Positions 1 through 8,194 of a stretch of 64,000 nucleotides of DNA are shown piece after piece. The first letter of the stretch is position 1. Each line of letters begins with the position of its first letter. The position numbers and the translations under genes are program-made. The stretch spans positions 10,089 through 74,088 of the forward strand of contig CAZVVN010000009.1 in NCBI GenBank assembly GCA_964630665.1. The letters are read 5' to 3'. Under the pieces are notes generated by a model. That model searched no databases. It saw nothing but the letters and a program-made list of their open reading frames with translations, and had not been told where the DNA came from. Source of the DNA: UBA9619 sp964630665 (lineage in GTDB: Bacteria; Pseudomonadota; Gammaproteobacteria; Arenicellales; UBA868).

Positions 1-44
1 GCTTCATTGTGGTGCCGGGCAAACTGGTCAACATTGTCGTCTGA
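1..44 (+). CDS. leuS: Leucyl-tRNA synthetase, C-terminal end only
   Basis: Only the last 13 codons and the TGA stop (42-44) are inside the window. The readable end is FIVVPGKLVNIVV, which resembles the C-terminal strand of bacterial LeuRS (typically VPNKLVNIVV or similar). The next gene is lptE, which follows leuS in many gammaproteobacteria, and this supports the call. The rest of the gene lies upstream of the window. Confidence 0.75.
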   Translation, partial: FIVVPGKLVNIVV

Positions 45-121
45 CGGCTTGGGCCAGCCTCCAGACAGTATAATCGTGCCTACAGATTTCCCCGTTCTCA
101 CCCTGTGGTCAAGGTAAGACA

Positions 122-667
122 TTGACGCATCGACTGCTTTTGCCTTTGTTGTTGACAATGCTTTTGAGCGGCTGCGGGTTTCATCTGCGAGGGCAGACCG
201 AATTTTCTCCGCTTCTGGCAGTGCCCTACGTGAACGGGAAAGACAGTCAGTTCGTGAGCGCTCTGAATGCCGGATTGCAGCAAAGCGGCCTGTTGCCGAC
301 CAAAGACCCCTCGACAGCAACCGCCATCATAGATCTGACTGCGGTCGAATTTGATCGCAAGGTCATCTCTATCGACAGTCGGGGGGTAGCCACGGGTTAT
401 CTGCTGACATACAGAGTTTCTTACCGGGTCGTGAACCGCTCGGGTAGGGTACTGGTAGAGAACGCACAGGTCGGGTTGACGCGTAATCTTACCTACCAGA
501 GCACCCAGGTACTGCAGAAAGAAGCCGAAGAAAGTGCACTGACAGAGACCATGATCGAGGACATTGTGCGACAGATGCTGCGCCGCCTGGGCAGCGTTTC
601 ATATTCCCGGAGCCGGGCGAGACGATTCGCGCTGGTCAGCGCGCAGCTGCAGGTTGCTGGTAGCTGA
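122..667 (+). CDS. lptE: LPS-assembly lipoprotein LptE
   Basis: LptE is the outer-membrane lipoprotein that plugs the LptD barrel, through which lipopolysaccharide reaches the cell surface. The 181-residue product begins with a hydrophobic signal and a lipobox LLSGC with the lipidated Cys at residue 18, followed by GFHLRG, the typical start of mature LptE. The start codon is TTG at 122. No strong ribosome site is visible, but the signal peptide fixes the N-terminus closely. It lies between leuS and holA, the usual gammaproteobacterial order. The lptB, lptA and lptC genes of the same pathway are near 38.6-41.0 kb. Confidence 0.9.
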   Translation: MTHRLLLPLLLTMLLSGCGFHLRGQTEFSPLLAVPYVNGKDSQFVSALNAGLQQSGLLPTKDPSTATAIIDLTAVEFDRKVISIDSRGVATGYLLTYRVSYRVVNRSGRVLVENAQVGLTRNLTYQSTQVLQKEAEESALTETMIEDIVRQMLRRLGSVSYSRSRARRFALVSAQLQVAGS

Positions 668-670
668 GTT

Positions 671-1708
671 TTGCGGGTTGCCCCACCAGCACTTGCTGCG
701 CATCTGGGCAAAGGTTTAGCGAGTAGCTATCTTCTGTTCGGGAGTGAGCCGCTGTTGCTTGAAGAAGCAGCTGATCAAATCCGCCAGCAAGTGCGCGGCC
801 ATGGGGCGGCCGAAGTGCTTCGGTTCACCGCAGGGGTCGATCTTGACTGGTCCGAGTTGATTGCGAGTGCTCGTTCCCAGTCACTTTTTGCGAACCACCG
901 GCTGATCGAAGTCCGCCTGCCTACCGGCAAGCCGGGTGAGACGGGTTCAAAGGCGTTGCTTGAGTTTTTGCAGCACTGTGGAACAGATACCACGCTTGTT
1001 TTGCTCACCGGTCCGATCGACAAACGGGCACGGGCCACAAAGTGGTTCAAGGGTATAGAGAAAAAAGGCGTCGTCGTAGAGGCGCGATCCATTTCACCTG
1101 ACCAACTGCCCGAATGGATTCAGCAACGCTTTCGGAGTCTGGGAATCAGCGCCACCGGTGGAGCTGTGGACCGCTTGGCCTATTATGCTGAAGGTAATCT
1201 GATGGCGGCGGCACAGGAGATCCGAAAACTGGCCGTGCTGCTTGATGAGAATGCTGAACTGGACGAGGAGCGCCTTGAAGCCCTGACCGAAGATCAGGCC
1301 CGATTCAGCGTATACAATCTGGTCGATGCTGCCCTGGGCGCAGATGCCGGGAGAGCGTTACGGATTCTGACCGTCCTCAGGCGCGAGGGAACCGAAGCGG
1401 TACTGGTGGTCTGGGCTCTGGCCCGGGAGGCGCGGAGCATGGCCGCCATCGCCAAAGCGCTTGAATCTGGTGAATCACGTCCAACCGTGTTTCGCAGCCA
1501 TCAGGTCTGGCGCAGCCGCGAGGGCTGTGTCAATTTGGCACTGAAGCACCACTCCGGATCCTACTGGTCGAGCCTGCTAGGCTGTTTGTCGAGTGTGGAT
1601 CGGGTTCTGAAAGGACGGGCTACATCCGCCGGGGATGCCTGGGTCGAGTTGGAGCGGGTTGTGTTGTCCGTTTGTGGTATAACTACACTTTCGAGAATCA
1701 TCTCATAA
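671..1708 (+). CDS. holA: DNA polymerase III delta subunit
   Basis: HolA opens the beta sliding clamp within the clamp-loader complex. The 345-residue protein has the family's normal length. Its N-terminus contains YLLFGSEPLLLEEAADQIR, matching the HolA N-terminal domain (YLL-G-EPLLLQE). The central helical part contains DQARFSVYNLVDAALGADAGRAL, typical of domain II/III. The start is TTG at 671, three bases after the lptE stop, so the two genes are probably cotranscribed. A downstream start would cut the conserved YLLFG segment. Confidence 0.93.
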   Translation: MRVAPPALAAHLGKGLASSYLLFGSEPLLLEEAADQIRQQVRGHGAAEVLRFTAGVDLDWSELIASARSQSLFANHRLIEVRLPTGKPGETGSKALLEFLQHCGTDTTLVLLTGPIDKRARATKWFKGIEKKGVVVEARSISPDQLPEWIQQRFRSLGISATGGAVDRLAYYAEGNLMAAAQEIRKLAVLLDENAELDEERLEALTEDQARFSVYNLVDAALGADAGRALRILTVLRREGTEAVLVVWALAREARSMAAIAKALESGESRPTVFRSHQVWRSREGCVNLALKHHSGSYWSSLLGCLSSVDRVLKGRATSAGDAWVELERVVLSVCGITTLSRIIS

Positions 1709-1720
1709 GATATTGAAAAA

Positions 1721-3001
1721 ATGACAGAAGTAGTCAAGATCACGAGTGATATTTCAACTTATGTGCACGATTTCGGGGTTGCGGCTCGTGACGCTGCCAG
1801 AATACTGGCGACTGCGCCGACCCGGCAGAAGAACGAAGCACTGCAGGCGATGGCCAAAGGCACGGCCGATGGCAAGGCTCAGATCCTTGCAGCGAACCGG
1901 TCGGACATGGTGGCGGGGGAAAGCAGTGGTCTTGGTGACGCGTTGCTGGACCGGCTGGAGTTGACACCTGCCCGTATCGCCGCGATGGCTGAAGGGTTAT
2001 GCCAGGTTGCTGCGTTGCCTGATCCGGTCGGTGAGGTCAGCGGACTGACTCAACGACCTTCCGGGATCGAAGTGGGCCGAATGCGCGTACCGCTGGGGGT
2101 CATCGGTATCATTTATGAGTCCCGACCCAATGTTACGGCTGACGCAGGGGGCTTGTGCCTGAAGTCCGGTAATGCGGCAATACTTCGCGGTGGGTCGGAA
2201 GCCATTCATTCCAATCTAGCGATCGCCGGTATTCTTCAGCAGGGCCTGTCTCATGCAGGACTGCCGGAAGGCTGTATCCAGGTCTTTGACAGCACAGATC
2301 GGTCGGTCGTGGGGGAACTTCTAAAATTGTCGGAGTACGTAGATGTGATTGTTCCACGCGGTGGTCGCAGTCTGATTGAACGCGTCAGCCGGGAGTCGAT
2401 GATTCCCATCATCAAACACCTTGACGGTAACTGCCACGTGTATATCGATGGCGCTGCGGATATCGACAAGGCGATCGCCGTCGCGTTCAACGCCAAGTGC
2501 CGGCGTTATGGTGTCTGTGGGGCGATGGAAACGCTGTTGCTCGCCGAAGACATTGCGGAGACCGTGCTTGAGCGACTTGGATCGATGTACAGCGAGGCGG
2601 GGGTGGAAATCCGCGGCTGCGAACGCACACGTGAACTGCTACCCCAGGCAATTCCAGCCAAGGAAGCAGATTGGAGTACGGAGTTTCTGGCACCGATACT
2701 GGCTGTGCGAACCGTCAAGGGTGTGGACGAGGCCATCGCGCACATCGAGCGCTACGGGTCCAGTCACACCGATGCCGTAGTGACCGAAGATCTTGAAACC
2801 AGCCGCAGATTTCTGCGGGAGGTCGATTCCAGTTCTGTTATGGTCAATGCCTCCACACAGTTTGCCGACGGATTCGAATATGGTCTTGGCGCAGAAATCG
2901 GTATCAGCACGGACAAACTCCATGTGCGCGGTCCAGTGGGCCTGGAGGGGCTGACCACGCGCAAGTTTATCGTGTTCGGTACCGGCAGCGTGCGGCCCTG
3001 A
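1721..3001 (+). CDS. proA: Glutamate-5-semialdehyde dehydrogenase (gamma-glutamyl phosphate reductase)
   Basis: ProA reduces gamma-glutamyl phosphate to glutamate-5-semialdehyde with NADPH, the second step of proline synthesis. The 426-residue protein has the family's full length. Visible signatures are YESRPNVTADAGGLCLKSGNA in the cofactor domain, IVPRGGRSLI, and the region with the presumed catalytic Cys (KCRRYGVCGAMETLL). The end GLEGLTTRKFIVFGTG is typical of ProA. It starts with ATG 13 bases after holA. proB is not in the window. Confidence 0.95.
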   Translation: MTEVVKITSDISTYVHDFGVAARDAARILATAPTRQKNEALQAMAKGTADGKAQILAANRSDMVAGESSGLGDALLDRLELTPARIAAMAEGLCQVAALPDPVGEVSGLTQRPSGIEVGRMRVPLGVIGIIYESRPNVTADAGGLCLKSGNAAILRGGSEAIHSNLAIAGILQQGLSHAGLPEGCIQVFDSTDRSVVGELLKLSEYVDVIVPRGGRSLIERVSRESMIPIIKHLDGNCHVYIDGAADIDKAIAVAFNAKCRRYGVCGAMETLLLAEDIAETVLERLGSMYSEAGVEIRGCERTRELLPQAIPAKEADWSTEFLAPILAVRTVKGVDEAIAHIERYGSSHTDAVVTEDLETSRRFLREVDSSSVMVNASTQFADGFEYGLGAEIGISTDKLHVRGPVGLEGLTTRKFIVFGTGSVRP

Positions 3002-3047
3002 TCTGTTTCGGAGTGCTACCATCACCACAGAAGGTGCGAGCTCAATC

Positions 3048-3677
3048 GTGGGTGTCTTTGGGGGGACATTTGACCCGGTACACCAAGGGCACTTGCGCAC
3101 CGTTGCTGCGGTCAGGAATCGTCTGGCAATGGATAAAGTGCTGTTTATACCAACATTCATGCCCCTGCTTCGCGACAAGCCAGTGGCAGCGCCCCAGCAA
3201 CGGCTGCAGATGGTGCGAATCGCTGTCCAAAGCTTCCCCGGTTTCGAACTTGATGAGCGAGAAATCCTCCGCTCCGGACCGTCCTATACTGTGCTGACCC
3301 TGGAAGAGCTGCGTTCGGAATACCCTCGTGTGCCGCTGTGTCTGATCCTGGGGTTGGACGCTTTCCTGACACTGCCGCAGTGGCACCGCTGGTCGGAGCT
3401 GCTTGAACTTGCCCACATGGCACTGATGCAAAGACCTGGCTGGCAAATGCCGGGTGACCCGCTTCCAGACTGGTGGACTCGAGCGCTCAGTGATCACCCC
3501 AAACAGCTGATCTGCCGACCGGCCGGCCGTATCCTGCCCGTCGAGGTGCCGGATGTCGACATTTCATCCACCGTGCTTCGTGACAGGTTGCGCGCCGGGC
3601 TTCCTGTAGGTGAACACCTGCCGGCAGGTGTTCAGCAATACATCGAGGACAATAGACTATATGGCTGCGGCGGCTGA
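3048..3677 (+). CDS. nadD: Nicotinate-nucleotide adenylyltransferase
   Basis: NadD joins nicotinate mononucleotide and ATP to give deamido-NAD. The 209-residue protein begins at GTG 3048 with MGVFGGTFDPVHQGHL, the nucleotidyltransferase G-G-FDP-H-GHL motif. The C-terminal ISSTxIR motif appears as ISSTVLRDRLRAG. The start is set by the motif: any later start would remove the ATP-binding GGTFDP. Its 3' end overlaps the start of rsfS by 17 bases, and proA is 46 bases upstream. Confidence 0.94.
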   Translation: MGVFGGTFDPVHQGHLRTVAAVRNRLAMDKVLFIPTFMPLLRDKPVAAPQQRLQMVRIAVQSFPGFELDEREILRSGPSYTVLTLEELRSEYPRVPLCLILGLDAFLTLPQWHRWSELLELAHMALMQRPGWQMPGDPLPDWWTRALSDHPKQLICRPAGRILPVEVPDVDISSTVLRDRLRAGLPVGEHLPAGVQQYIEDNRLYGCGG

Positions 3678-4056
3678 AGGTTCCCCATTGAGTGTCATTC
3701 AGCTAAAACAAGCAGTTGTAACCGCGCTTGAAGATGCCAAGGCCAGAGATATCCGCGAGCTGGATGTCCGCGCCTTGACGGATATCACCGACTGGATGGT
3801 GTTGGCCAGCGGGACCTCAAGTCGGCACGTGCTGGCGCTGGCCGAGGGTGTTCGATCCCAGGTCAAACGCCACCAAATCGCACCGATCAGTAGCGAAGGC
3901 GAATTGACCGGTGACTGGGTCCTGTTGGATTATGGTGACGTCGTGGTTCACCTCATGTTGCCTGATGCCCGAGGCTTTTATGATCTGGAAAGCCTATGGG
4001 ATGACCGTCTCGGCCGGATGGTTCAGTTGAAACGCGAAGGCCAGTCCGACAGCTAA
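3661..4056 (+). CDS. rsfS: Ribosomal silencing factor RsfS
   Basis: RsfS binds L14 on the 50S subunit and blocks subunit joining when nutrients are scarce. The chosen ATG at 3661 gives 131 residues. The conserved block DITDWMVLASGTSSRHVLALA and the later GDWVLLDYGDVVVHLM are diagnostic of the RsfS/Iojap family. The reading frame is open back to 3610, but that part lies inside nadD and does not resemble the family. The pair nadD-rsfS, followed by rlmH, is widely conserved. Confidence 0.94.
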   Translation: MAAAAEGSPLSVIQLKQAVVTALEDAKARDIRELDVRALTDITDWMVLASGTSSRHVLALAEGVRSQVKRHQIAPISSEGELTGDWVLLDYGDVVVHLMLPDARGFYDLESLWDDRLGRMVQLKREGQSDS

Positions 4057-4060
4057 CCCT

Positions 4061-4558
4061 ATGCGGCTGCTGCTGATTGCTGTCGGCCGCCGCATGCCGG
4101 GATGGGTAAACGACGGTTACAACGAGTATGCTCGGCGGCTCCGTGGATCCCTGAAACTCGAACTTGTCGAAGTTGATGCCGGTCGGCGCACTCGAAACGC
4201 GGATATCGGGCAACTGATTCGCGAAGAAGGCAACAAACTGCTTGCTTGCGTGCCCTCCGGCAGTCGAATGATTGCACTCGACCCCCGTGGTCGACAGTTT
4301 GACACCGAGACCTTGTCCATTAAGCTGGGTCGTTGGATCGACGAGTCCCAGGACGTGTCACTGCTGGTTGGCGGGCCGGATGGGCTCTCCGAACAGGTCC
4401 TGTCGCAGGCCGATGAGTGCTGGTCACTGTCCGCATTGACCTTGGCTCACCCGCTGGTAAGGGTGGTCGTTGCCGAGCAGGTCTATAGAATGGTTAGTAT
4501 TCTGACCGGGCTGCCTTACCACCGAGGGAACCGACCCGGCAAGAAGGACGCACCATGA
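4061..4558 (+). CDS. rlmH: 23S rRNA (pseudouridine-1915 N3)-methyltransferase RlmH
   Basis: RlmH is a SPOUT methyltransferase that modifies helix 69 of 23S rRNA. The 165-residue product starts MRLLLIAVGRRMPGWV and carries LVGGPDGLS, which forms the cofactor knot, and LTLAHPLVRVVVAEQVYR near the C-terminus. It begins four bases after rsfS. Its stop overlaps the start of the next gene as ATGA (4555-4558), so translation of the two is probably coupled. Confidence 0.95.
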   Translation: MRLLLIAVGRRMPGWVNDGYNEYARRLRGSLKLELVEVDAGRRTRNADIGQLIREEGNKLLACVPSGSRMIALDPRGRQFDTETLSIKLGRWIDESQDVSLLVGGPDGLSEQVLSQADECWSLSALTLAHPLVRVVVAEQVYRMVSILTGLPYHRGNRPGKKDAP

Positions 4559-5169
4559 CAGGCTGTATCTGCCTCGCATCGGCGTCCCCCAGGCGGGAGG
4601 CGTTGTTACGACAGATCGGTGTACCTTTCTGGGTTCAGGCCGTGGATCTGGATGAATCGGTTCAGCCAGGCGAGGCGCCATTAGCGGTGGTGAAACGCCT
4701 TGCACTGGCGAAAGCTCACACCGCCCAGAACGAGATAAGGGAGAATGCCTCAGAAGTAGCGCCGGTGTTGGCGGCCGATACCATAGTTGTCGCCGGCCAG
4801 AAGATTCTGGGTAAACCACGTTCCCGGTCAGAGGCGATCTCGATGCTGACCCGGTTGTCGGGCTGTAGCCACCAGGTCGTCACCGGGATCGCTTTGCTGA
4901 CCGATCACGGAGCCCAGGCTGAAGCCGTCGTCAGTACGGTAACATTTGCCACGCTGGCCAGCCATCAAATCGAGGCCTATTGTGACACCGGTGAGCCCTT
5001 CGGTAAGGCGGGTGCCTACGCCATACAGGGGATCGGCGCTTCTTTTGTACAGCATATCTCGGGCAGTTATTCTGGCATTGTCGGGCTGCCGCTGTATGAG
5101 ACCTGCAGATTGCTGCGCCGGTCCGGCCTGATCTGGTCGGTCTGGTCACAGGAAGGTCAAGATGAGTGA
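4555..5169 (+). CDS. maf: Maf-family nucleotide pyrophosphatase
   Basis: Maf proteins hydrolyse dTTP, UTP and modified nucleotides to monophosphates. The 204-residue protein starts with CLASASPRREALLRQIGVPF, the S-SPRR-LL motif of the family. It also has VLAADTIVVAGQKILGKP and PFGKAGAYAIQG, which contain the usual catalytic Asp and Lys. The KAGAYAIQG form fits the YhdE-type (dTTP/UTP) branch. It is coupled to rlmH by ATGA and overlaps rng by eight bases. Confidence 0.92.
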   Translation: MTGCICLASASPRREALLRQIGVPFWVQAVDLDESVQPGEAPLAVVKRLALAKAHTAQNEIRENASEVAPVLAADTIVVAGQKILGKPRSRSEAISMLTRLSGCSHQVVTGIALLTDHGAQAEAVVSTVTFATLASHQIEAYCDTGEPFGKAGAYAIQGIGASFVQHISGSYSGIVGLPLYETCRLLRRSGLIWSVWSQEGQDE

Positions 5170-6661
5170 AGAGCTGCTGGTCAATGTGACGCCGCAAGAG
5201 ACGCGTGTCGCCGTCCTAGAGAATGGGAGCCTGCAGGAGGTGCATGTTGAGCGTACCAGCCATCGCGGGTTTGTCGGGAACATTTACAAAGGCCGGGTTG
5301 TCAGGGTGTTGCCCGGGATGCAGGCCGTTTTCGTCGATATCGGGCTGCAGCGGACCGCGTTCCTGCATGCCTCAGACATGGTCGTACAGCGCGGTGAGAG
5401 AAACCTTCCTGCAGAAAAAAGCGATACCCATCAGAACGTGTCGTCTGCCCCCCCCGACATTGTCCGGTTGACACACGAGGGCCAGGAACTGGTGGTGCAG
5501 GTGGTCAAAGACCCCATAGGCAGCAAGGGCGCCAGGCTGACGACCCAGCTTTCACTGCCATCGCGCCATCTTGTGTTGTTGCCGGGCTCTGATCAACTGG
5601 GCGTCTCTCAGCGTATACAGAACCCCGAGGAGCGCGACAGGCTTCGGCAGGTTCTGAACGATGCGATGCAGCTGAACCCAGTGGCCGGCGGATTTATCGT
5701 GCGCACCGTTGCTGAGTCACTCGAGGTCATGGACTTGACTGCCGATCTCGATTTCCTGCAACGCAGCTGGGAGCGGATCGAGGCGAAGATCCCTGAGGCA
5801 AAAGCGGGTGCCCTGATCCATGAGGACTTGCCGTTGACACTACGCCTGGTGCGTGATCTTGCCAGCGGCGCTGTAGAAAGGATTCGCGTTGATTCCCGGG
5901 AATCGTTTGAGTCAATCCGGCGGTTTGCCAATGACCTGTTTCCAGAGGTGGCTCCACGAATAGAGTATTACAGCGGGGAGCGGCCGATCTTTGACCTTTA
6001 CTCGATCGAGGAGGAGATTCAACGGGCGCTTGAGCGTACAGTACAGCTCAAGTCCGGTGGTTTGCTGGTCGTCGACCAGACCGAAGCCATGACCACCATC
6101 GACGTTAACACCGGAGCATTTGTCGGGCGGCGCAATCTCGAAGACACTATATTCAGAACCAACCTGGAAGCGGTCCAGTCGATCGTCCGTCAACTCCGCC
6201 TGCGGAACATTGGTGGCATCATTATTGTTGATTTTATCGACATGGCTGATGAGGAACACCGACGCCAGGTGATGCGAGCTTTTGAACGGTTGCTTTCCAG
6301 AGATCGTACGCCCTGCAGCATCACCGATATGTCGGGTCTGGGGTTGGTCGAGATAACCCGCAAACGTACCCGTGAGAGCCTAGAGCGAATGATGACCGAG
6401 CCCTGTCCAGTGTGCGATGGGCGCGGAACCCAGAAAACACCGCAGACGGTCTGTTATGAGATATTTCGCGAGGTTGTGCGCCAGGCGCGGGCTTTCGATG
6501 CTAAAGCGTACATGATTCTGGCTGCCCAGGTCGTGATCGATAGGCTGATTGACGAGGAAGCAACCGCGCTTGCAGATCTTCAGGAGTTTGTCGGTCGGCC
6601 CGTTCACCTGCAGGTTGAACCGGCGTACTCACAGGAAATCTACGATGTGGTGCTGATGTGA
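5162..6661 (+). CDS. rng: Ribonuclease G
   Basis: RNase G is a single-strand endoribonuclease that matures the 16S rRNA 5' end and turns over some mRNAs. The 499-residue length fits RNase G, not the longer RNase E. An S1 domain is visible (GNIYKGRVVRVLPGMQAVFVDIG, about residues 38-60). The metal site is in TTIDVNTGAFVG and IIIVDFIDM, and the zinc-link motif is CPVCDGRG. It follows maf, as in many gammaproteobacteria. Confidence 0.95.
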   Translation: MSEELLVNVTPQETRVAVLENGSLQEVHVERTSHRGFVGNIYKGRVVRVLPGMQAVFVDIGLQRTAFLHASDMVVQRGERNLPAEKSDTHQNVSSAPPDIVRLTHEGQELVVQVVKDPIGSKGARLTTQLSLPSRHLVLLPGSDQLGVSQRIQNPEERDRLRQVLNDAMQLNPVAGGFIVRTVAESLEVMDLTADLDFLQRSWERIEAKIPEAKAGALIHEDLPLTLRLVRDLASGAVERIRVDSRESFESIRRFANDLFPEVAPRIEYYSGERPIFDLYSIEEEIQRALERTVQLKSGGLLVVDQTEAMTTIDVNTGAFVGRRNLEDTIFRTNLEAVQSIVRQLRLRNIGGIIIVDFIDMADEEHRRQVMRAFERLLSRDRTPCSITDMSGLGLVEITRKRTRESLERMMTEPCPVCDGRGTQKTPQTVCYEIFREVVRQARAFDAKAYMILAAQVVIDRLIDEEATALADLQEFVGRPVHLQVEPAYSQEIYDVVLM

Positions 6662-7026
6662 AAGGCCGGTCTACTTTTCTGCTTCTATTGTGTACTGTTG
6701 TGATGCTGGTGCCGGGCCTGGCCGCACAGGGTGTTCCGCGTACCCTGTTTGAGCAGGCTATCGGTCACGATGACTGGCCGCAGCAGCGAACTGCTGAGGC
6801 ACTGTTGGCGCTGAGCCCAGTACGGGATCTTCTTGCTCTGTATCAGGAAGACAGCGGTCACAGGATCACGATCCGTCATCCGGGCGGCGACTATGGCGAT
6901 GCCTGGGCCCATGAGTTGCGTGACTGGCTAGTGGCTCTGGGCATTCCTTCAGCCCAGGTGTTACTGGAGCCAGGTTCCGGGGGGCGAGACCGAATACTGC
7001 TGTTGCTGGAGGCGACCGATGTCTGA
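6658..7026 (+). CDS. Small predicted secreted protein, function unknown
   Basis: I do not recognise this 122-residue protein. It starts at GTG 6658, overlapping the rng stop as GTGA, so it is probably translated with rng. The first 24 residues form a Sec-type signal ending near LAAQG. The mature part has no Cys and one regular region (residues 70-120) that loosely recalls an OmpA-like alpha/beta fold, but the peptidoglycan-binding residues are not evident. It may be a small periplasmic protein. The function should be left open. Confidence 0.6.
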   Translation: MKGRSTFLLLLCTVVMLVPGLAAQGVPRTLFEQAIGHDDWPQQRTAEALLALSPVRDLLALYQEDSGHRITIRHPGGDYGDAWAHELRDWLVALGIPSAQVLLEPGSGGRDRILLLLEATDV

Positions 7027-7074
7027 ACGATTGGCCTTTGCCAGCGGCTAAAGCTTTTCCCCGGGAGGGGCCTG

Positions 7075-7554
7075 TCAGATAAACAGGTTCACCCCGGCTT
7101 CACCGGCGTGTTCAAAGTAGGTTGCTGCACCACCAATATCGATGCCGTCGATGAAGTCTTCCCGCCGCATATCGAATAGATCGATAGTCATCTGACAGCC
7201 GATCATCCTGACATCTGCTTCCAGGCAAAGATCACGCAGTTCTTCGACTGAGGCCACACCTTTGGATTTGACAGTGTTCTTCATCATGGTGGTCATGATT
7301 GTCTCCATGCCCGGGATCGTCGTACCCAGAACAGGGAACCAGTTGTTCATTCCCATCGGCATCGGCATTCCGGGATTGCCCAGCGGGCTGACTTTCAGGT
7401 TGAGCTCTTTCTTTAACAGCTGAAGGCCGTAGAACGTAAAAAACATGGTGACCTCATAACCCAGTGCTGCAGCTGTTGAAGAGAGGATAAAGGGCGGATA
7501 AGCCCAGTCGAGTGTGCCTTTTGATGAGATGATAGTTAGTCGTTTAGAACTCAT
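7075..7554 (-). CDS. dsrE2: DsrE2-like sulfur-carrier protein (DsrE/DsrF family)
   Basis: DsrE2-type proteins take part in cytoplasmic trafficking of sulfane sulfur together with TusA. The 159-residue protein starts at ATG 7554, eight bases after a clear AGGAGG; an upstream TTG start would include that ribosome site in the coding region. Family features are LTIISSKGTLDWAYPPFIL at the N-terminus, a hydrophobic middle with FFTFYGLQLL, a Met-rich loop, and a conserved Cys in MIGCQMTIDLF. It lies 72 bases after tusA on the same strand. Its 3' end faces the small gene after rng. Confidence 0.85.
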   Translation of the reverse strand: MSSKRLTIISSKGTLDWAYPPFILSSTAAALGYEVTMFFTFYGLQLLKKELNLKVSPLGNPGMPMPMGMNNWFPVLGTTIPGMETIMTTMMKNTVKSKGVASVEELRDLCLEADVRMIGCQMTIDLFDMRREDFIDGIDIGGAATYFEHAGEAGVNLFI

Positions 7555-7626
7555 GCTGAACCTCCTTGGTTCTTGCACTACAAACTGGGAAATAAGCTAC
7601 CGCCAACTACAGGACAACCGCTTTGC

Positions 7627-7860
7627 TCAGAGAGTTTTTTTCATCAGAAAGTGGAACTCCCCGTCGACTTCTGAGGAGTCCAGAAGTTCATTGCCGGTTT
7701 GGGTGGCAAAGGCTTCGAAATCCTTTACCGATCCCGGGTCGGTCGCCATGATCTTGAGAACTTCCCCGCTGGTCATTCCATTGAGGGTCTTCTTCGCTCT
7801 CAAGATCGGAAGCGGACAATTGAGCCCTCGGGCATCAAGTTCCTGGTCAAAGTTGGACAT
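7627..7860 (-). CDS. tusA: TusA-family sulfurtransferase
   Basis: TusA carries sulfane sulfur as a persulfide in the cytoplasm; in sulfur oxidisers it passes sulfur towards DsrEFH and DsrC. The chosen ATG at 7860 gives a 77-residue protein, the usual size. The active Cys is in LDARGLNCPLPILRAKKTL, the classic CPxP motif, followed by MATDPGSVKDFEAF. A frame-open extension to 7905 does not resemble the family. It is paired with dsrE2, the common rhd-tusA-dsrE2 grouping without its own rhodanese. Confidence 0.93.
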   Translation of the reverse strand: MSNFDQELDARGLNCPLPILRAKKTLNGMTSGEVLKIMATDPGSVKDFEAFATQTGNELLDSSEVDGEFHFLMKKTL

Positions 7861-8194
7861 GCCTGTGTGCCTTGGTTGTGTAGCGAAACTTATCTGCCGG
7901 GACAAAGGCCGTATCGCTGACCTGGTCGATTAAAAGACCGATCTAGGGACACGCAGTACGGCTCACGATCCCGGGCCGTTATCTCGAGTCTACCTCGTAA
8001 GCAGGTCAGGCTCCCAATCGTTTGGGTGCCATCGAAACAGATCTGCTGATACGACAATCAGAATCATTGATATCCTGACATCTGGTCTGTGCCAGATCTA
8101 TGGGTCTGTAGGCACTCTGCGATCGCCTGTCCCTGAGCCGATGGTCACAGCCGCTAAAACGGGCACTGAGGTTCTGGCGGGTTAAAATCTGGCC
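7861..8194. other. Divergent intergenic region between tusA and the M48 protease gene
   Basis: These 334 bases separate two divergently transcribed genes, so they should hold promoters for both. I see no convincing -35/-10 pair, inverted repeat, RNA gene or small coding frame. An AT-rich stretch (TTAAAAT) lies only a few bases before the ATG at 8195 and is too close to be its promoter element. Confidence 0.5.

Noticed and set aside
7045..7065. CCCCGGGAGGGG after the small gene following rng, as a terminator
   Set aside because: The stem is only four base pairs and there is no T tract on either strand.
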